Source: Rotaria sp. Silwood1 (taxonomy: Eukaryota > Rotifera > Eurotatoria > Philodinida > Philodinidae). From it: a stretch of 64,000 nt of DNA. Shown piece by piece: positions 37,540 to 48,639 of this stretch; position 1 is the first letter of the stretch; every line of letters begins with the position of its first letter. The DNA is taken from the NCBI GenBank assembly GCA_905250075.1, contig CAJNOP010000118.1, forward strand, positions 1 to 64,000, written 5' to 3'. Below the pieces are notes generated by a model, which was not told the DNA's origin, did not search any database, and worked only from the letters and a program-made list of their open reading frames with translations. The translations under genes were made by a program, and so were the position numbers.

Positions 37540-40500
37540 TGATCACTGATCGATGATGTTGTCTTCCAATACGATGTCGAGTTCGTGAGCCTAGATACAA
37601 CACTGGTTAAAAATCAGCATTTTTCACTTAGGCTCTGGACATTCGTTTCAAGATGAAATAAGCCAGATAATAATCAATGTTCTTTACTGTCTTACTGAGT
37701 AGAGAGAAAATAACAGAAATCGACGTTTCGGAATGATGTGCAGATGATTTTATCAGAGAGCGCTCTTTGCTCTTCGCTTAACAGTTTTCATTTTCTATGT
37801 GACGATGCTAAGATGTAGTGAATGATTTTCCGTTGTACTGAATCGAGAAACATCGAAAGACTTAATAGAATTTCGATCCCCATCTACGAATTGTCGATAA
37901 ATAAGGAACCTCGTAGATATTATGATTCTTTGGTGTTTGAACTAAGAATTCTTAACACAATGTCAAGAAAATATATTATAAACCTGTGTCACAGTCTTTT
38001 ATATGTGACTATGAATACATATTTATCTGTGCGGTGTATTGAATGGTAACGGAGGTTCGAACTGTCAAGAAAAACACAGCAGAATAAGCTGGTAGGAAGT
38101 ACTCATAATAGCAATTAACATCGCCTCTCTTTTCTCTTCGACGATACCTGCTTTTGTGAAAAAAAAATAAGAAAACATGCCGTGTGTATTACGTTCAACA
38201 GTCATGTTGTCATTGATGTAGCGAAGCGCTCGCCAGCTGTTCTATATTTCCTGACGTAGAGAACGTCGCGCTGAGAAGCATCCCTAATAGAAAAAGCAAA
38301 AATTTATGCATGGTGCTACTATTTCCGATAGTTATTACAACACGGGAGAGTAAGACAATTGAATGAAGGCTGAAAGATATTATTATTTATTTGACACATC
38401 TCACACAGGCACATTGGTGAGTATCATCTTTTGAGGAAAATAATTTTTTGTTGCTTCACTTGCATTCTATTTTAAAAACGATTAAATCATGTTAAATGCT
38501 TTTGACAGTGTTCGATCATTGTTTTTAGAAGCAAGAAATGACTCAGATATTGTTATGCATGAATGTTTCATGCTTGACTGCAGTCAGCGAAGAAAACTGA
38601 AGCAGTACATTTATCTCCTCACTCGTTATCTAGGAAAACATTCGCTTTTCTTTGGTGACGCTGTTGCATATTTAATTCTTGTACTCCCTCGTTGCCTTGA
38701 GGACCTACCAAGAAGTATTACGATATCTGCACCTGACGGATCATCTCCGATATTGGTCGTGCTTGGATGGCTCTTGATCGACGCATTTTAGTAGACAAGA
38801 AAATCTTGGTTAGCATTCATTTTAAAATCGCTCTTCAATAGATCATACTCTATGAAGTAGAATAGTATTCGCTCACGACTATTCTTAGATTCAAAATATT
38901 CTTTTCAATAGAATTTGCTCCATGCAAATTTTCTAGTCAAGATTCTGATCGTTCAAAATAATGTCACTTCTCCTTGAATGATTTACATAAAAGAGGAAAT
39001 TAGCAATGATAACAGCACATATTCAATCAAAACTACGACATAAACGATTGTGATCTAATCATATTTCGTTGAAATAATTTTCTGAAAATTGTTCTTTGGC
39101 ATAAATAACATTTGCCGTGTCTTTCTTCTTATTTACTCTCGATGTGCTAGAGCGCTCTGTCACATAAGCACATAAGTTTTGGAAAAGTTTCCTTTTGAAG
39201 TCCTATTATGATGTATTGAAGAACAGTAAATCATGCAGTTATATTTACTTTATTTCATCTGTGAAACGATTCAGTCGGTTTGAACATTCTCTCACAGACT
39301 TTTAAGATGCAACTTTGATGGAAATGATTCAGCAATAGATTGAAATACAAAAATGTTTATTTTCCCGAGTGATTCATTTTTCTCAGATGATCATAAGAAA
39401 TACTAATCTTTCTCAATAAAAAAATAGATATAGAAAGAGAAAAGTACCAATGAGTGAGAATCCACGAACAGAAAATTAATGAAAAACTATCGTTGACAAA
39501 AATATATTTCTATGTGTCTACATTCCATCTCATTGTGCCATTTTTCCTACAAAGAAATATTGAGTGATCTCGAGGTTATCGAAGTAAATGCAGGGATAAT
39601 AATGCTGTGTTGAGCACCAGTAGAACAAAACATTGATCAACAAGCGAATCAGAAACTACAATGAAAACTAAACTTTGGGCTGTAAAGCAACATTGATATG
39701 ATCAAGAGACACATCTGCACTATTTTTGGAACCCTTGTGAAGAGCGAAACTGAAGTCATTACCATTATCAAAATACTAATAACGTATGATTATCAGCTCT
39801 TATGCGTCCAAAAGGACATTGATGGTCAAAATTTCTTATTAAAATGTCTAAGAAACATGTGAGTTTTGCTTTGCAAGAACTGTAGAAAAAGCAGACCCGT
39901 TTCTTTCTCGACACTAAATTCAATCAGAGCCACCTAATACGACATATTTCTAGATATATTGATATTGTACTAAACAAATGACAAGTTTTGACATGCATGA
40001 TTTATATGCTACAGAGAATAATCAATGGAGAGACTTCTCCAACTTATCAGATACATATGTATATATTATAAAGGAGTTCTGTATCAATTTCGTTTCACCA
40101 AAGTCGTGTTTATTTAGTAGCATATGGGTACCGCAAATTCATTAGGTGAATACCCTTGATAGCTATGTTATAAATATCGATATCCGAGTTATGGGTATTA
40201 TAATATCCATCTTTTCATCACAAACTGTGGCCACGATAACTATTTTTATTATGTTCTCTCATAAAAGAATCACTATTGCAATATTGTAAGTACTGCAAGC
40301 ATCTATCGATTTCTTTTTTTCTTTCGAGAAGCTCACCAGTTAGTGTAAGTATTCTATTAATCCCTTTTTTCAATTCGATACAATGCACAGTTGCAATAAC
40401 ATCTGATAGAAGTTACGACTTATTGCTCATGCATACGTTTTTGTAAATTCAAAAAAAAAAGGTATGACTGTTAGATATTTTTCAATTTCTATCTGTTATG

Positions 40501-40672
40501 TGACTTCCATAGTAAGAGATATAATTGTTATCAGTCAAACTCATTTTTTCAATGACCTTATCACTACTCTATCAAAAGTGAGCCTATAAAATTTTTTTCT
40601 TTACAAAGCGTCTATTTTATTGAATTCTATTCATTTGGTTGTTGAAAACAGCTACTATTCAAATCTTTGCAG
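37540..40672. other. intergenic DNA
   Basis: Upstream of the FG-GAP gene and of the decayed gene at 40.7 kb. The 100-codon frame at 38489-38791 (+) has no recognisable domain. I see nothing else to annotate. Confidence 0.5.
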
Positions 40673-41110
40673 TTCAAGTTAGTGGCATGGGTATTCATTT
40701 TCTATGCCAGTCCATATCTGGTTGGAAATCACATTTTTCGACATTTAACCTATTTCAAACTGGTACAAGTAATGAAGTAGATGAACATGAACAACGCTCG
40801 AATATCATTGCGACGAAAGTCTATATTATTACTGTTTTGATTTGTTTATTTGATATGGGTCTTGTCTTATGGTTGAATTACAAGACCGCAAGCATTATTT
40901 ATTCAAAATCCAACTAAAGCTTAATTCGAAACTTTGCCCCTCTTATCGTTAACTGTTCATGTGCTCCTATATTCCTATTTTATGCTGAATTTGTTTTATT
41001 GTCTGCGAAATTTCATCAAGTTTATTCGAGTAATTTTGTTTTTGATCGATGGATTCAAACTATCGTTCACTACCCACACCCACAATGTTTTTTCGGCTAA
41101 ACCACCATTC
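40673..41110 (+). pseudogene. relic of a bdelloid-type multi-exon membrane protein gene
   Basis: From an acceptor-like CTTTGCAG the frame reads SGWKSHFSTFNLFQTGT, then EHEQRSNIIATKVYII and a hydrophobic segment. This is the pattern (W..-F-LF-T, then R..IISTR-YI plus one membrane span) of an uncharacterised protein family I recall as expanded in bdelloid rotifers. A TAA at 40915-40917 interrupts the frame. The same frame continues for about 58 codons with the family's next block: NCSCAP (family C-P-C-S), then FHQVYSSNFVFDRWIQ (family FHQVCSSDFVS..W). It then meets TAA at 41094-41096. The downstream part of the family's usual several-hundred-residue protein is absent. I read this as a decayed copy of a host gene; family assignment rests on memory of the motif pattern. 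Confidence 0.55.
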
Positions 41111-41996
41111 TAAATGTATCATCTCTCTCTATGCAGACACATCATATAGGAAAGCGTAGCAGTCAGATGATCATAGAAAAGAGCAAACACAAAAGAAATA
41201 AAGTAGGTCAGCTAGGAGCATCGTTCAGAGACAATGAAGCACAGCAGTTATAGCCGTTACATCAAAGATGATCCATATCATAAAGATATATTCGCTACTG
41301 GGTGGAAAAGTCATCTTACAAGTGGCAAATCAAATTTGTTTAGATTTTTAGGTTTCAAATAACTTTAAAACTATTCATTGAAAATCGCACAAACAAAAAT
41401 TCAAGACATCCTAAGTTCTAAGAGCATTTTCAAAAACCAATGAAGTCTAATAAAACATTTCTTTACATTTATCCTAGTCTGTATCGTTGTGAACAGAAAG
41501 ATTCACACCTTTATATCAAATGTTCAAGTTCAAATGATTACCAAGCTTCGAAAATTTATATCATAAAGCAATGGAAAAGAATAGGTTTAGCGCAAAATCA
41601 ATGTCTCTTAACAATCACTAAATAGCTCATATCTTGAGACGAAACAAGTGCAGCATCAAATGTAATGGAATAAATGTCTAATTAAAAACACAGTTTCTGC
41701 TGTCATTAGTTCTAGACTTTGAACTCTGTTATCGTCCGAGTTCTGATAATTGATTGAAATGTCAGGAAGCAAGAAACATGTTAGTTACCATCAATGATGA
41801 GATTGTTTACTTATCTATGATTATCTAACGTTATAGAGTCATCACTAGGCCAATTTCGCTTTTTTTCTATGTCAATCAAAGTATTCGAAGCTATCTAATT
41901 CAATTTCATTGTTTAAACGAATCTACAAGTTTACAGTTAAGCCGATTCTGAGAAACTCCACTCGAGATATACTGAGCATGTTATTTCAAAATATCT
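41111..41996. other. non-coding DNA between two relics
   Basis: No gene is supported. The frame at 41440-41625 (+) is short and featureless. Confidence 0.45.
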
Positions 41997-42133
41997 GGTG
42001 TGGGTGTGGGTGTGGGTGTGGGTGTGGGGTGGGGTGTGGGTGTGAGTGGGGTGTGTGGGTGTGGGTGTGGGTGCGGTTTATATCTTTCTCTTTCTCACCC
42101 ACACCCCACACCCCACACCCACACCCACACTCA
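41997..42133. repeat. interstitial TGTGGG-type repeat in inverted arrangement
   Basis: About 80 nt of (TGTGGG)n with variants (GGTGGGG, GAGTGGGG) at 41997-42076 is followed, after 19 nt of T/C-rich spacer, by about 37 nt of the complementary (CCCACA)n at 42096-42132. The two arms can fold into one hairpin, and the G-strand could form quadruplexes. TGTGGG is, to my knowledge, the telomere unit reported for bdelloid rotifers, so this is either an interstitial telomeric block or an expanded member of the G-rich hairpin set. The reading frames across it are repeat artefacts. Confidence 0.8.
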
Positions 42134-42196
42134 TCTCCTTCCAGTTCAATGTAGCAAACAGTGAATATCAATGAAAAAATCAATCTTTTTCTTTTT

Positions 42197-42498
42197 GATG
42201 ACGCAGAAATAAAGTTTAAACTATCAGCTGGATCAGTGGCTGGGAAGGACAACAGGATAACGCTCGAATAACTTTAACTTTTCTCACTGAACATAATTGG
42301 CAAATAGGCAATACTTACATATTAGGATCAGTAACAGCCAATGATCGAATGAGGCAAACATTACTGATCTATGAATGTGTGAATGGCAATGTACCTAACG
42401 AAGCATATTATGCGACTATTAATGCCACATTTAACCGTGCTAGTGGTTATTTCAATGATGGTTGCATTGATAACATTGTTTTTCTATTATATCAGTGA
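42197..42498 (+). pseudogene. relic of a lectin-like/β-sandwich domain exon
   Basis: The sequence translates as DDAEIKFKLSA in one frame, then as WISGWEGQQDNARITLTFL, GSVTANDRMRQTLLIYECV, VPNEAYYATINATF and GYFNDGCIDNIVFLLYQ-stop in another. The switch falls near 42229, where one missing T would restore the family pattern (K-F-x-L-S-A-W-x-G-G-W). The pattern W.GG...Q.DNA......F, VTA..R, G.VP, G.YNDGY.DNI belongs to an extracellular β-sandwich domain I recall from bdelloid and bacterial secreted proteins, often near FG-GAP proteins. Upstream parts of the gene are not found; the telomere-like repeat lies about 64 nt upstream. A sequencing error rather than decay is possible for the single shift, but the lack of other exons favours a relic. 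Confidence 0.6.
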
Positions 42499-43903
42499 CT
42501 GATATACAAAATAGGGTCAAAAATTCTTGAATTTGTTTTGAACCGATACTTGATTCGTATAGATATTCATGTTTGTAACATTTGTTAACCTGTACACAAC
42601 ATTGAATATATATTGCAACTAAAAAACAATCCAATTGGTGGTACCGATCTATAGTATGCTTATCTCTCATGACAACGTGAAAAATTCAAACGCCTTCACA
42701 GACCTGCCTTATATTTATTTAATATTCGATAAGAATAGTGCTTGCATATTCAGAATCCTTGGAGTATAATATGTCTGACAAGATATGTAAAAGCTTCCAT
42801 TGGAATAGGTATCGATAAAAAACTAGTGACTTATAATAGAACATTTCACTCTATCATTCTTAGCAATGAGCACTTTACGATATCATTAGTTTCTATGTTA
42901 TTTTCTTCGTAGAAATAGCTCAGAATTTCGCAAGTTTGATGATTGTTTTCTTGACCATCGCCTCGAATTCGTGTTGTGAATGAGTGAAACTCAGCCTTTT
43001 CTTCATCGACAACCACGCCTTCATATTTCGCTCAATCTAAAATATATTGTGCAAATATGAACTTTATAGATTTTCATGCAAGTCATTTGGATGCATATAA
43101 AACTCCTTTTCTTATGGAATTTTTCTTAAGAGAAAGAATAAGAATCAATTCACATCTCTCAATACAAAATCTTGAGACTATACATAGTTCTTTGTGTTTC
43201 TCTCGCTAGTGACACTACAATTAATGAAATGATTTGCAATTAAAAATTTTTTAATCAATAATAATGTATTTCCATTGTACTATACAATGAAAATAATGAT
43301 AATCATATTGATGAAATAACAAACTGGTACATTGGCATTGATGTATGTTCAAACTGAATTCGTTAATACATATTTCATTCAATACTAATGTGTAGATTGA
43401 TCTTCTATGTAGTAAATGAAGTAGATGAGAACCAAATCAATGAAAACAATAATTTAAATGATACAAAATCATTTATATTAACTATAAGCGTATATTATCC
43501 AAGTAAAATGAAAATCGTATCTTTGTTTGAAATATTACTGTATGAATGAAATAATAAAATAGAAATAAATATATACTTTCAACATTATAATAATTCGAAC
43601 AAAATATATTCTATCTTTATGTAAACGAGTATTTGAGGATTTATCTTAGAAACACGATAAGAAATAAATATGAATACATCATCTACTAGAATGACAAAGC
43701 AAAGAACAATAAAAAAAAGCTGATTCGTTTAGATGTACTTCATCATGCATCGTACGATGACACAAGACAAGACAAGAACGAGAAGGATAGTAAAATATAC
43801 ATCATTTAAATGTGACTATTTTCTTTAGGTTATTGTAGAAATATTGCAAACAAGAATTTACTTTTCAACTATTAACAAATCATCATTATTTAATAGTTAA
43901 ATT
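42499..43903. other. intergenic DNA
   Basis: AT-rich. No gene is supported upstream of the SDR gene. Confidence 0.55.
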
Positions 43904-44775
43904 ATGAGTGAAGCGTCGAATATTGAAGTGAACACATTTGTAAATATGATTTTGTCTGCCGAAAAATCAATTGATGAAATGATTGATCGACATTTTTTTA
44001 TCTTTAGAATACACAAATGGTCGTTGCCAATCGATTTCATGGTAAAATAGCTATTGTCACCGGCGCTGGATCAGGTATAGGACGAGCTGTTGTTTTACGT
44101 CTTGTCGATGAGGGTGCTTACGTTCTTGGTATTGATCTTAATGAAGCTGGATTAAAAGAAACTGTACAATCATCACGTCATCCAGAACGTATTTCAATAG
44201 CTGTTATGTCTATTACAGATGAAGAAAAAATCATCGAAAAAGTTAATGAATATATTACTCGTCAGGGGCGTCTTGATGTTCTTGTTAATGTAGCTGGTAT
44301 CTTACTTACAGGTTCAATAGTAGATACTTCAATAGAGGAATTTCGTTCAGTTCTTGATACAAATTTAATTGGTACATTTTTAATGTGTCGTACTTGTCTT
44401 CCTCATTTAGTGACTACAAAAGGTAATATTATAAATACAGCTTCAACAGCCGCTTTACATGGCCATCCCTTTATGTCAGTATATGCAGCAAGTAAAGGAG
44501 CTATTGTTGCATTTACAAAATCTCTTGCACGAGAATATCTTCTTCAAGATGTACGTGTTAATGTGGTAGCACCAGGTGGTATTGATACTCCAATGAATAA
44601 GAATGTTCGATTACCATTAGATATAAATAATCATTTATTTGATAATTTAAAAATGCCCAATGGAAGATTTGGTAAAACAGAAGATGTAGCTGGCGTTATA
44701 GCTATGCTCGCATCTCAAGATGGATGTTTTATTAATGGTGATATTATTCGAATTGACGGTGGTGTTCATAGTTAA
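43904..44775 (+). CDS. classical short-chain dehydrogenase/reductase
   Basis: The main exon 44008-44775 encodes a complete classical SDR. A short first exon 43904-43939 (MSEASNIEVNTF) joins it in phase 0 across a 68-nt GTAAAT...CTTTAG intron, giving 267 residues; starting instead at ATG 44017 gives 252. Numbering from 44017: cofactor motif TGAGSGIG (15-22), NVAG (91-94, where Asn-Asn is usual), catalytic Ser143, Tyr156 and Lys160 (YAASK), and PGGIDTP after them. The acidic ID at the end of β2 favours NAD over NADP. The style resembles bacterial 3-oxoacyl-ACP-reductase/2,5-diketo-type SDRs, so the substrate cannot be named. It is soluble, with no signal or membrane segment. It ends 154 nt from the convergent hydroxypyruvate reductase gene. 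Confidence 0.9.
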
Positions 44776-44929
44776 GGTTCTTTTATATTTATGCTTAAGA
44801 GATAAAAATTAATGAGTAAAGTTTTATTATAAAATATAATCTAGCAATTTATCATAAACCATCTATTTATTCTATTTATAAAATAAAACTTTGTTAAAAC
44901 TAAATAAAAATGCTGAAACTATCATATTA

Positions 44930-47583
44930 TTAAGCATTATCCGTTTTAAGTTGATGAGCCATCGGTTTTCCACTAAAAAAATTGAGTAAATTATCCACAC
45001 ATATTTGTGCCATTTGATGACGTGCATATACATCAGCACTACCAATATGTGGAAATATCGTACAGTTATCAAGTGTTAAAAGACAATGATCTGTAGGCAA
45101 TGGCTCAGGTACAGTAACATCCAAACCTATAGATAATTATAAATGTTCTACTAAATGGTGATCCTCTTAGTAAATCGATGATATCTATGGCAAACCTAAA
45201 TATGTAATTTTGTAGAGAAAGATTCGAGCTATCATTTGAAGAATAGACATTTCAAAATGCATAAACGTAGCGCAACATTATGATCATTTTACAGTTTTTG
45301 AGAACAACTTTTGTAATAGTTGTATTTTTTTTTGCTACTCACAAAGATTTCTTTTAACAGATTTATCATGCTAATGAAATAATATTAATTATATTTGTTG
45401 AATATGATTGCAGTTCTATAACACTTTATGTAGTTAAACCTATCATATTGATAATAGATAGCTACGGACCTACGTTTTTGTGAATTCAGATCTGAGTTGT
45501 TTTCATCAATATCTGGCACCCTCTATGTACATGAATAAGTAAACGATCTAAGTTTTAGCTATCTATTGGTTACTTCCAGAAAAAAAAAGGTCATGATACA
45601 TACAGTTATTTCTTGTTGATCACTTTTCTATCATTCGATGCTTGATATATTAAAAGATTTCGCTCAATTGATAAGAACATTAAGTTAACAGAAAAATGAA
45701 ACAGAGCAGTCAACTGATAAAGAAAATTCATCATTGAAAATGGTCAAATCAAGAGTAGGACAAGTCTTCAAGTTTATAGAACATTTGAAGTACTTAGCTA
45801 TTGACAATTCAAAATAATTAGTAATATCGGTTTTAAAACTTTGAGCAAAAACGTTTTTAATACTGTTGAATGCTTAACTATAGATAGAGAGCTGCGGGTT
45901 CATGTTTTTGTAAACTAGACTTCCACTCATCTCTGCAAGGTTCATAGCTCTCTAATTGATGGTCTTATTTTATGAAGTTTACTATTTTCAGTTCACTCTC
46001 AAATATGTTAGTTGCTTGGATTTATCTTGTCGATAGTTTTATTTAAATTTCCCTAGTACTCATTTCAAAATCAAATAAATGATATATCAGCAATAGAAGA
46101 TTTATGAGATATCATTTGACATGATTCAAGTAAATATGAAGATCTCAAGTAAAAAAAGTATTAATATATAAGAAAATTTCAGTTTACAAAAGGATTACCA
46201 ATATATTAAAAAGGAAAATCGTCCGAAAACAAGGTCAGCACATCACTATTTTTTTGATATTTATACAAAATGACAATCGGATGAACTTATAAATCATTTA
46301 TGTTTTTGAAAAATTCATTTTTGCTTCTTTCAAAAAGTTTACATTGAAAATATGGACTCGACATTAGTAAAATCACTATAACATTGTACTACTTTTGTGC
46401 CATAGATGTCCATTACTGCTGGAAATCTATGACTGCTGCTGGTACTGTCACAGTGGTAGCAGTGTCCCCATGGATAGCGCTGGATTATACATTTTGAACT
46501 ATCTTTTGTTTAGGTACTAGATCTAAACTTGCTTTACAAAATTGCATACTTCGATCATTTAATCATATATAGGTTTGTCATAGATATCATCAATTTACTG
46601 ATAGGGATCGAAACTTTTTGACTATTTTTTACTAAAAAAAAAAAGATTGTTTACCTGCTGCTCCAATTTGACCATTTTTTAATGCATCATAAAGTGCATC
46701 TTGATCAATAATACCTCCTCGTGCAATATTAATTAAAATTACATCATTTTTCATTTGTTCAAATGCTTTTTTATTAAACATATTTGCTGTTTTTTCATTT
46801 AATGCACATGCAATAATAATGAAATCCGATTCACGTAATAATTCTTCAAATGGAACAAATTTAAATAATTTTTTATCATTATCAGAATCAAAATACTTTT
46901 CACGTGTACCACTATAAAGTACACGTTTAATAGAAAATGATTGTAAACGACGTGCAATAGCTAAACCAATACGACCTAAACCAACAATACCAATTGTTGA
47001 ATTAATTAAAGGTTTACCACACATCCACATTATATCGGATGATGTACCCCATTCACCATTCTATTTGAAAGTCATAAATGAATAGAAAACAAATGTTAAT
47101 CTTTCTCATTATGATGTCTTACACGAACTGCTCGCATTGCTTCAGTAATTCGTCTTGATGTTGCTAATAATAATGTAATAGCTAAATCAGCGGTTGTATC
47201 TGTTAATACACCTAGAGATTTCGAAATGTTATTTACTAATCTATTCTGAATGATCACTATTCTATTCTACCTGGTGTATATCCAATAGGTATGCCTCTTT
47301 TTTCACATTCTTTTATATCAATATGATCATATCCAACTGAAAATGTGGCTAACATTTTGAGTTTATTACCGGCTAGAGATAATACTTCTTTATCAATTCT
47401 TGTTTTTCCTGGAAAAAGCATTGCATCAGGTGGATGGGCACGAATACGAGATAAAATTTGTTCTTGAGATAAAGGTGTTGGTATGTCTTGATAATCAAGA
47501 TCAAATACACGTTCAAGTGAACGAATGAACTGTGAAGGCATTTGATGAGTTATTAATAGACGTGGTCGAAAAATAGATGCCAT
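44930..47583 (-). CDS. GRHPR: glyoxylate/hydroxypyruvate reductase (D-glycerate dehydrogenase)
   Basis: Exons 47583-47271, 47211-47123, 47060-46655 and 45126-44930, all phase-consistent, encode 334 residues (human GRHPR has 328). It reduces glyoxylate to glycolate and hydroxypyruvate to D-glycerate using NAD(P)H in serine and glyoxylate metabolism. Visible signatures of D-2-hydroxyacid dehydrogenases are the substrate-loop YDHIDIKECEKRGIP, Rossmann motif GLGRIG (161-166), catalytic Arg248 (NIARGG), Glu277 (DVTVPEPLP) and His296 (PHIGSA). LDVTVPEPLPTDHCLLTLDN closely matches the animal enzyme. No mitochondrial presequence is evident; it is probably cytosolic. Introns 1 and 2 are about 60 nt; intron 3 is 1.5 kb and contains small foldback repeats. 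All catalytic residues are present, so it should be active. Confidence 0.93.
45454..45566. repeat. small foldback repeat, copy A
   Basis: ATAGATAGCTA (45454-45464) is perfectly mirrored by TAGCTATCTAT (45556-45566). The sequence after the left arm (GG.CCTACGTTTTTGT) resembles copy B at 45.9 kb. It lies in intron 3 of the hydroxypyruvate reductase gene. Confidence 0.5.
45884..45955. repeat. small foldback repeat, copy B
   Basis: ATAGAGAGCT (45884-45893) pairs with AGCTCTCTAA (45946-45955) at nine of ten positions. The left flank GCGGGTTCATGTTTTTGTAAA parallels copy A. The two probably belong to one non-autonomous repeat family. Confidence 0.45.
46432..46463. repeat. compact hairpin in GRHPR intron 3
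   Basis: ACTGCT...TACTGT-C-ACAGTG...AGCAGT forms a stem broken only by a small internal loop. It sits in a locally GC-richer patch (46400-46490). It might be an RNA hairpin or a decayed element end. Confidence 0.4.
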
Positions 47584-47716
47584 TGTCTAAATATAAACAA
47601 TTGTTTCTATTTCAAGTATATTTTCTATGTATAAAATTGTGTTTTCGTATTTATGAACAAGAAAAAGACAAGTGTAAGAATAAGAAAACAAATTGTCAAA
47701 ACAATAAGAGTTAATA

Positions 47717-47882
47717 TTAGACACTTGTCATTGGTTTGGATTGTTCAATGCGTTTGAATTTTTCTTCCTAAATAATAAAAATTTACAAATCGAATAATAG
47801 CAAAAATTTTATGCATACATTCAATATATTTGAATTGACTGTTTGAGATATATCACCAAAACGTTCAGCTCTTACTATTAGT
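47717..47882 (-). CDS. C-terminal exons of a SARNP/Tho1-like protein (partial)
   Basis: Two exons, 47882-47819 and 47767-47717, joined by a 51-nt intron (GTATGC...ATTTAG), read LIVRAERFGDISQTVNSN and ILNEEKFKRIEQSKPMTSV, then stop. RAERFG followed about 20 residues later by E-E-K-x-K-R-x-E is the signature of SARNP (CIP29/Hcc-1, yeast Tho1), an mRNA-export and TREX-associated RNA-binding protein whose C-terminal half repeats K-R-x-x-R-F-G. Upstream the frame continues as VLRRRTTKFAFF without a good donor. No SAP domain, the expected N-terminus, is found nearby. It is either a truncated relic or the end of a gene whose other exons I cannot resolve. It lies 134 nt upstream of GRHPR on the same strand. 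Confidence 0.4.
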
Positions 47883-48417
47883 CTAAAATATAGAATATTT
47901 AGAAATGTTAATTCAAAGAATGCAAATTTCGTTGTTCGACGTCTCAAAACTCTGAAAAAAAGATGAAATTGCAATTGCGACCGAAGAACATCACAGAAGG
48001 CAAGACCTCAAGGATAATATTTGAGTACTGCAGAACACTCAACCAATCTAATGGATCGTGATCCAATAAGGTTCTGGAATAGGAGTGAAAATCGTTATGA
48101 TTCTCAATTAGTATTAATAGTAGTCAGAAGAAGGTATATCATATTATGGACTATTTCTTTGGCAAAAGATTTACTAAAACCAAAAGAAAATCTCTTCAAA
48201 TGTCGAATAATGTTCTACAGAATGTAGAACAAAACGGAGAAAACTGTCTTGTGACACTCTCTGATTGTGAAGGTTTTTAGACTAGTCAATTCAAGACGTT
48301 TCTTTCTGAGTTGCAATCTACAGGATATATCATAAAAGTCATTTAGTATAACTAGATTGTTGGTATCAAGTCAAACGAAATTCTCAATTTAGAATTTTTA
48401 GTTTTACCTTCGAGCAA

Positions 48418-48639
48418 TTAGCTGTTAATGAATGATAAAGCTCTACTGTGTCGACACAATTTATAGTCAACAAAAGCGTTCTGTTTATAAAACTCAATAT
48501 CATTCCAATGATATTTTACTGTAAATGGTGTAAAAACATCAAAACAATCAATACATTTTTTCTTTGTTTCTTCATCTGTTATCGATATTGAACTAATTAA
48601 ATGCAAACGATCATCTTGTAGACGTCTTTTCTTGTTCAT
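48418..48639 (-). CDS. hypothetical small protein or exon
   Basis: A 73-codon frame from ATG 48639 (MNKKRRLQDDRLHLISS...) to a stop at 48418, preceded by an acceptor-like TTCATATAG. It is Cys/Lys/Asp-rich without a recognisable family. It could be an exon of the SARNP-like gene downstream, but no phase-consistent join was found. Weakly supported. Confidence 0.2.
   Translation of the reverse strand: MNKKRRLQDDRLHLISSISITDEETKKKCIDCFDVFTPFTVKYHWNDIEFYKQNAFVDYKLCRHSRALSFINS

Noticed and set aside
38489-38791. 100-codon frame with a hydrophobic C-terminus
   Set aside because: No family resemblance, no splice context, length within chance expectation.
41909-42252. Frames encoding Gly/Cys/Trp or His/Pro/Thr repeats
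   Set aside because: Artefacts of the TGTGGG-type repeat.
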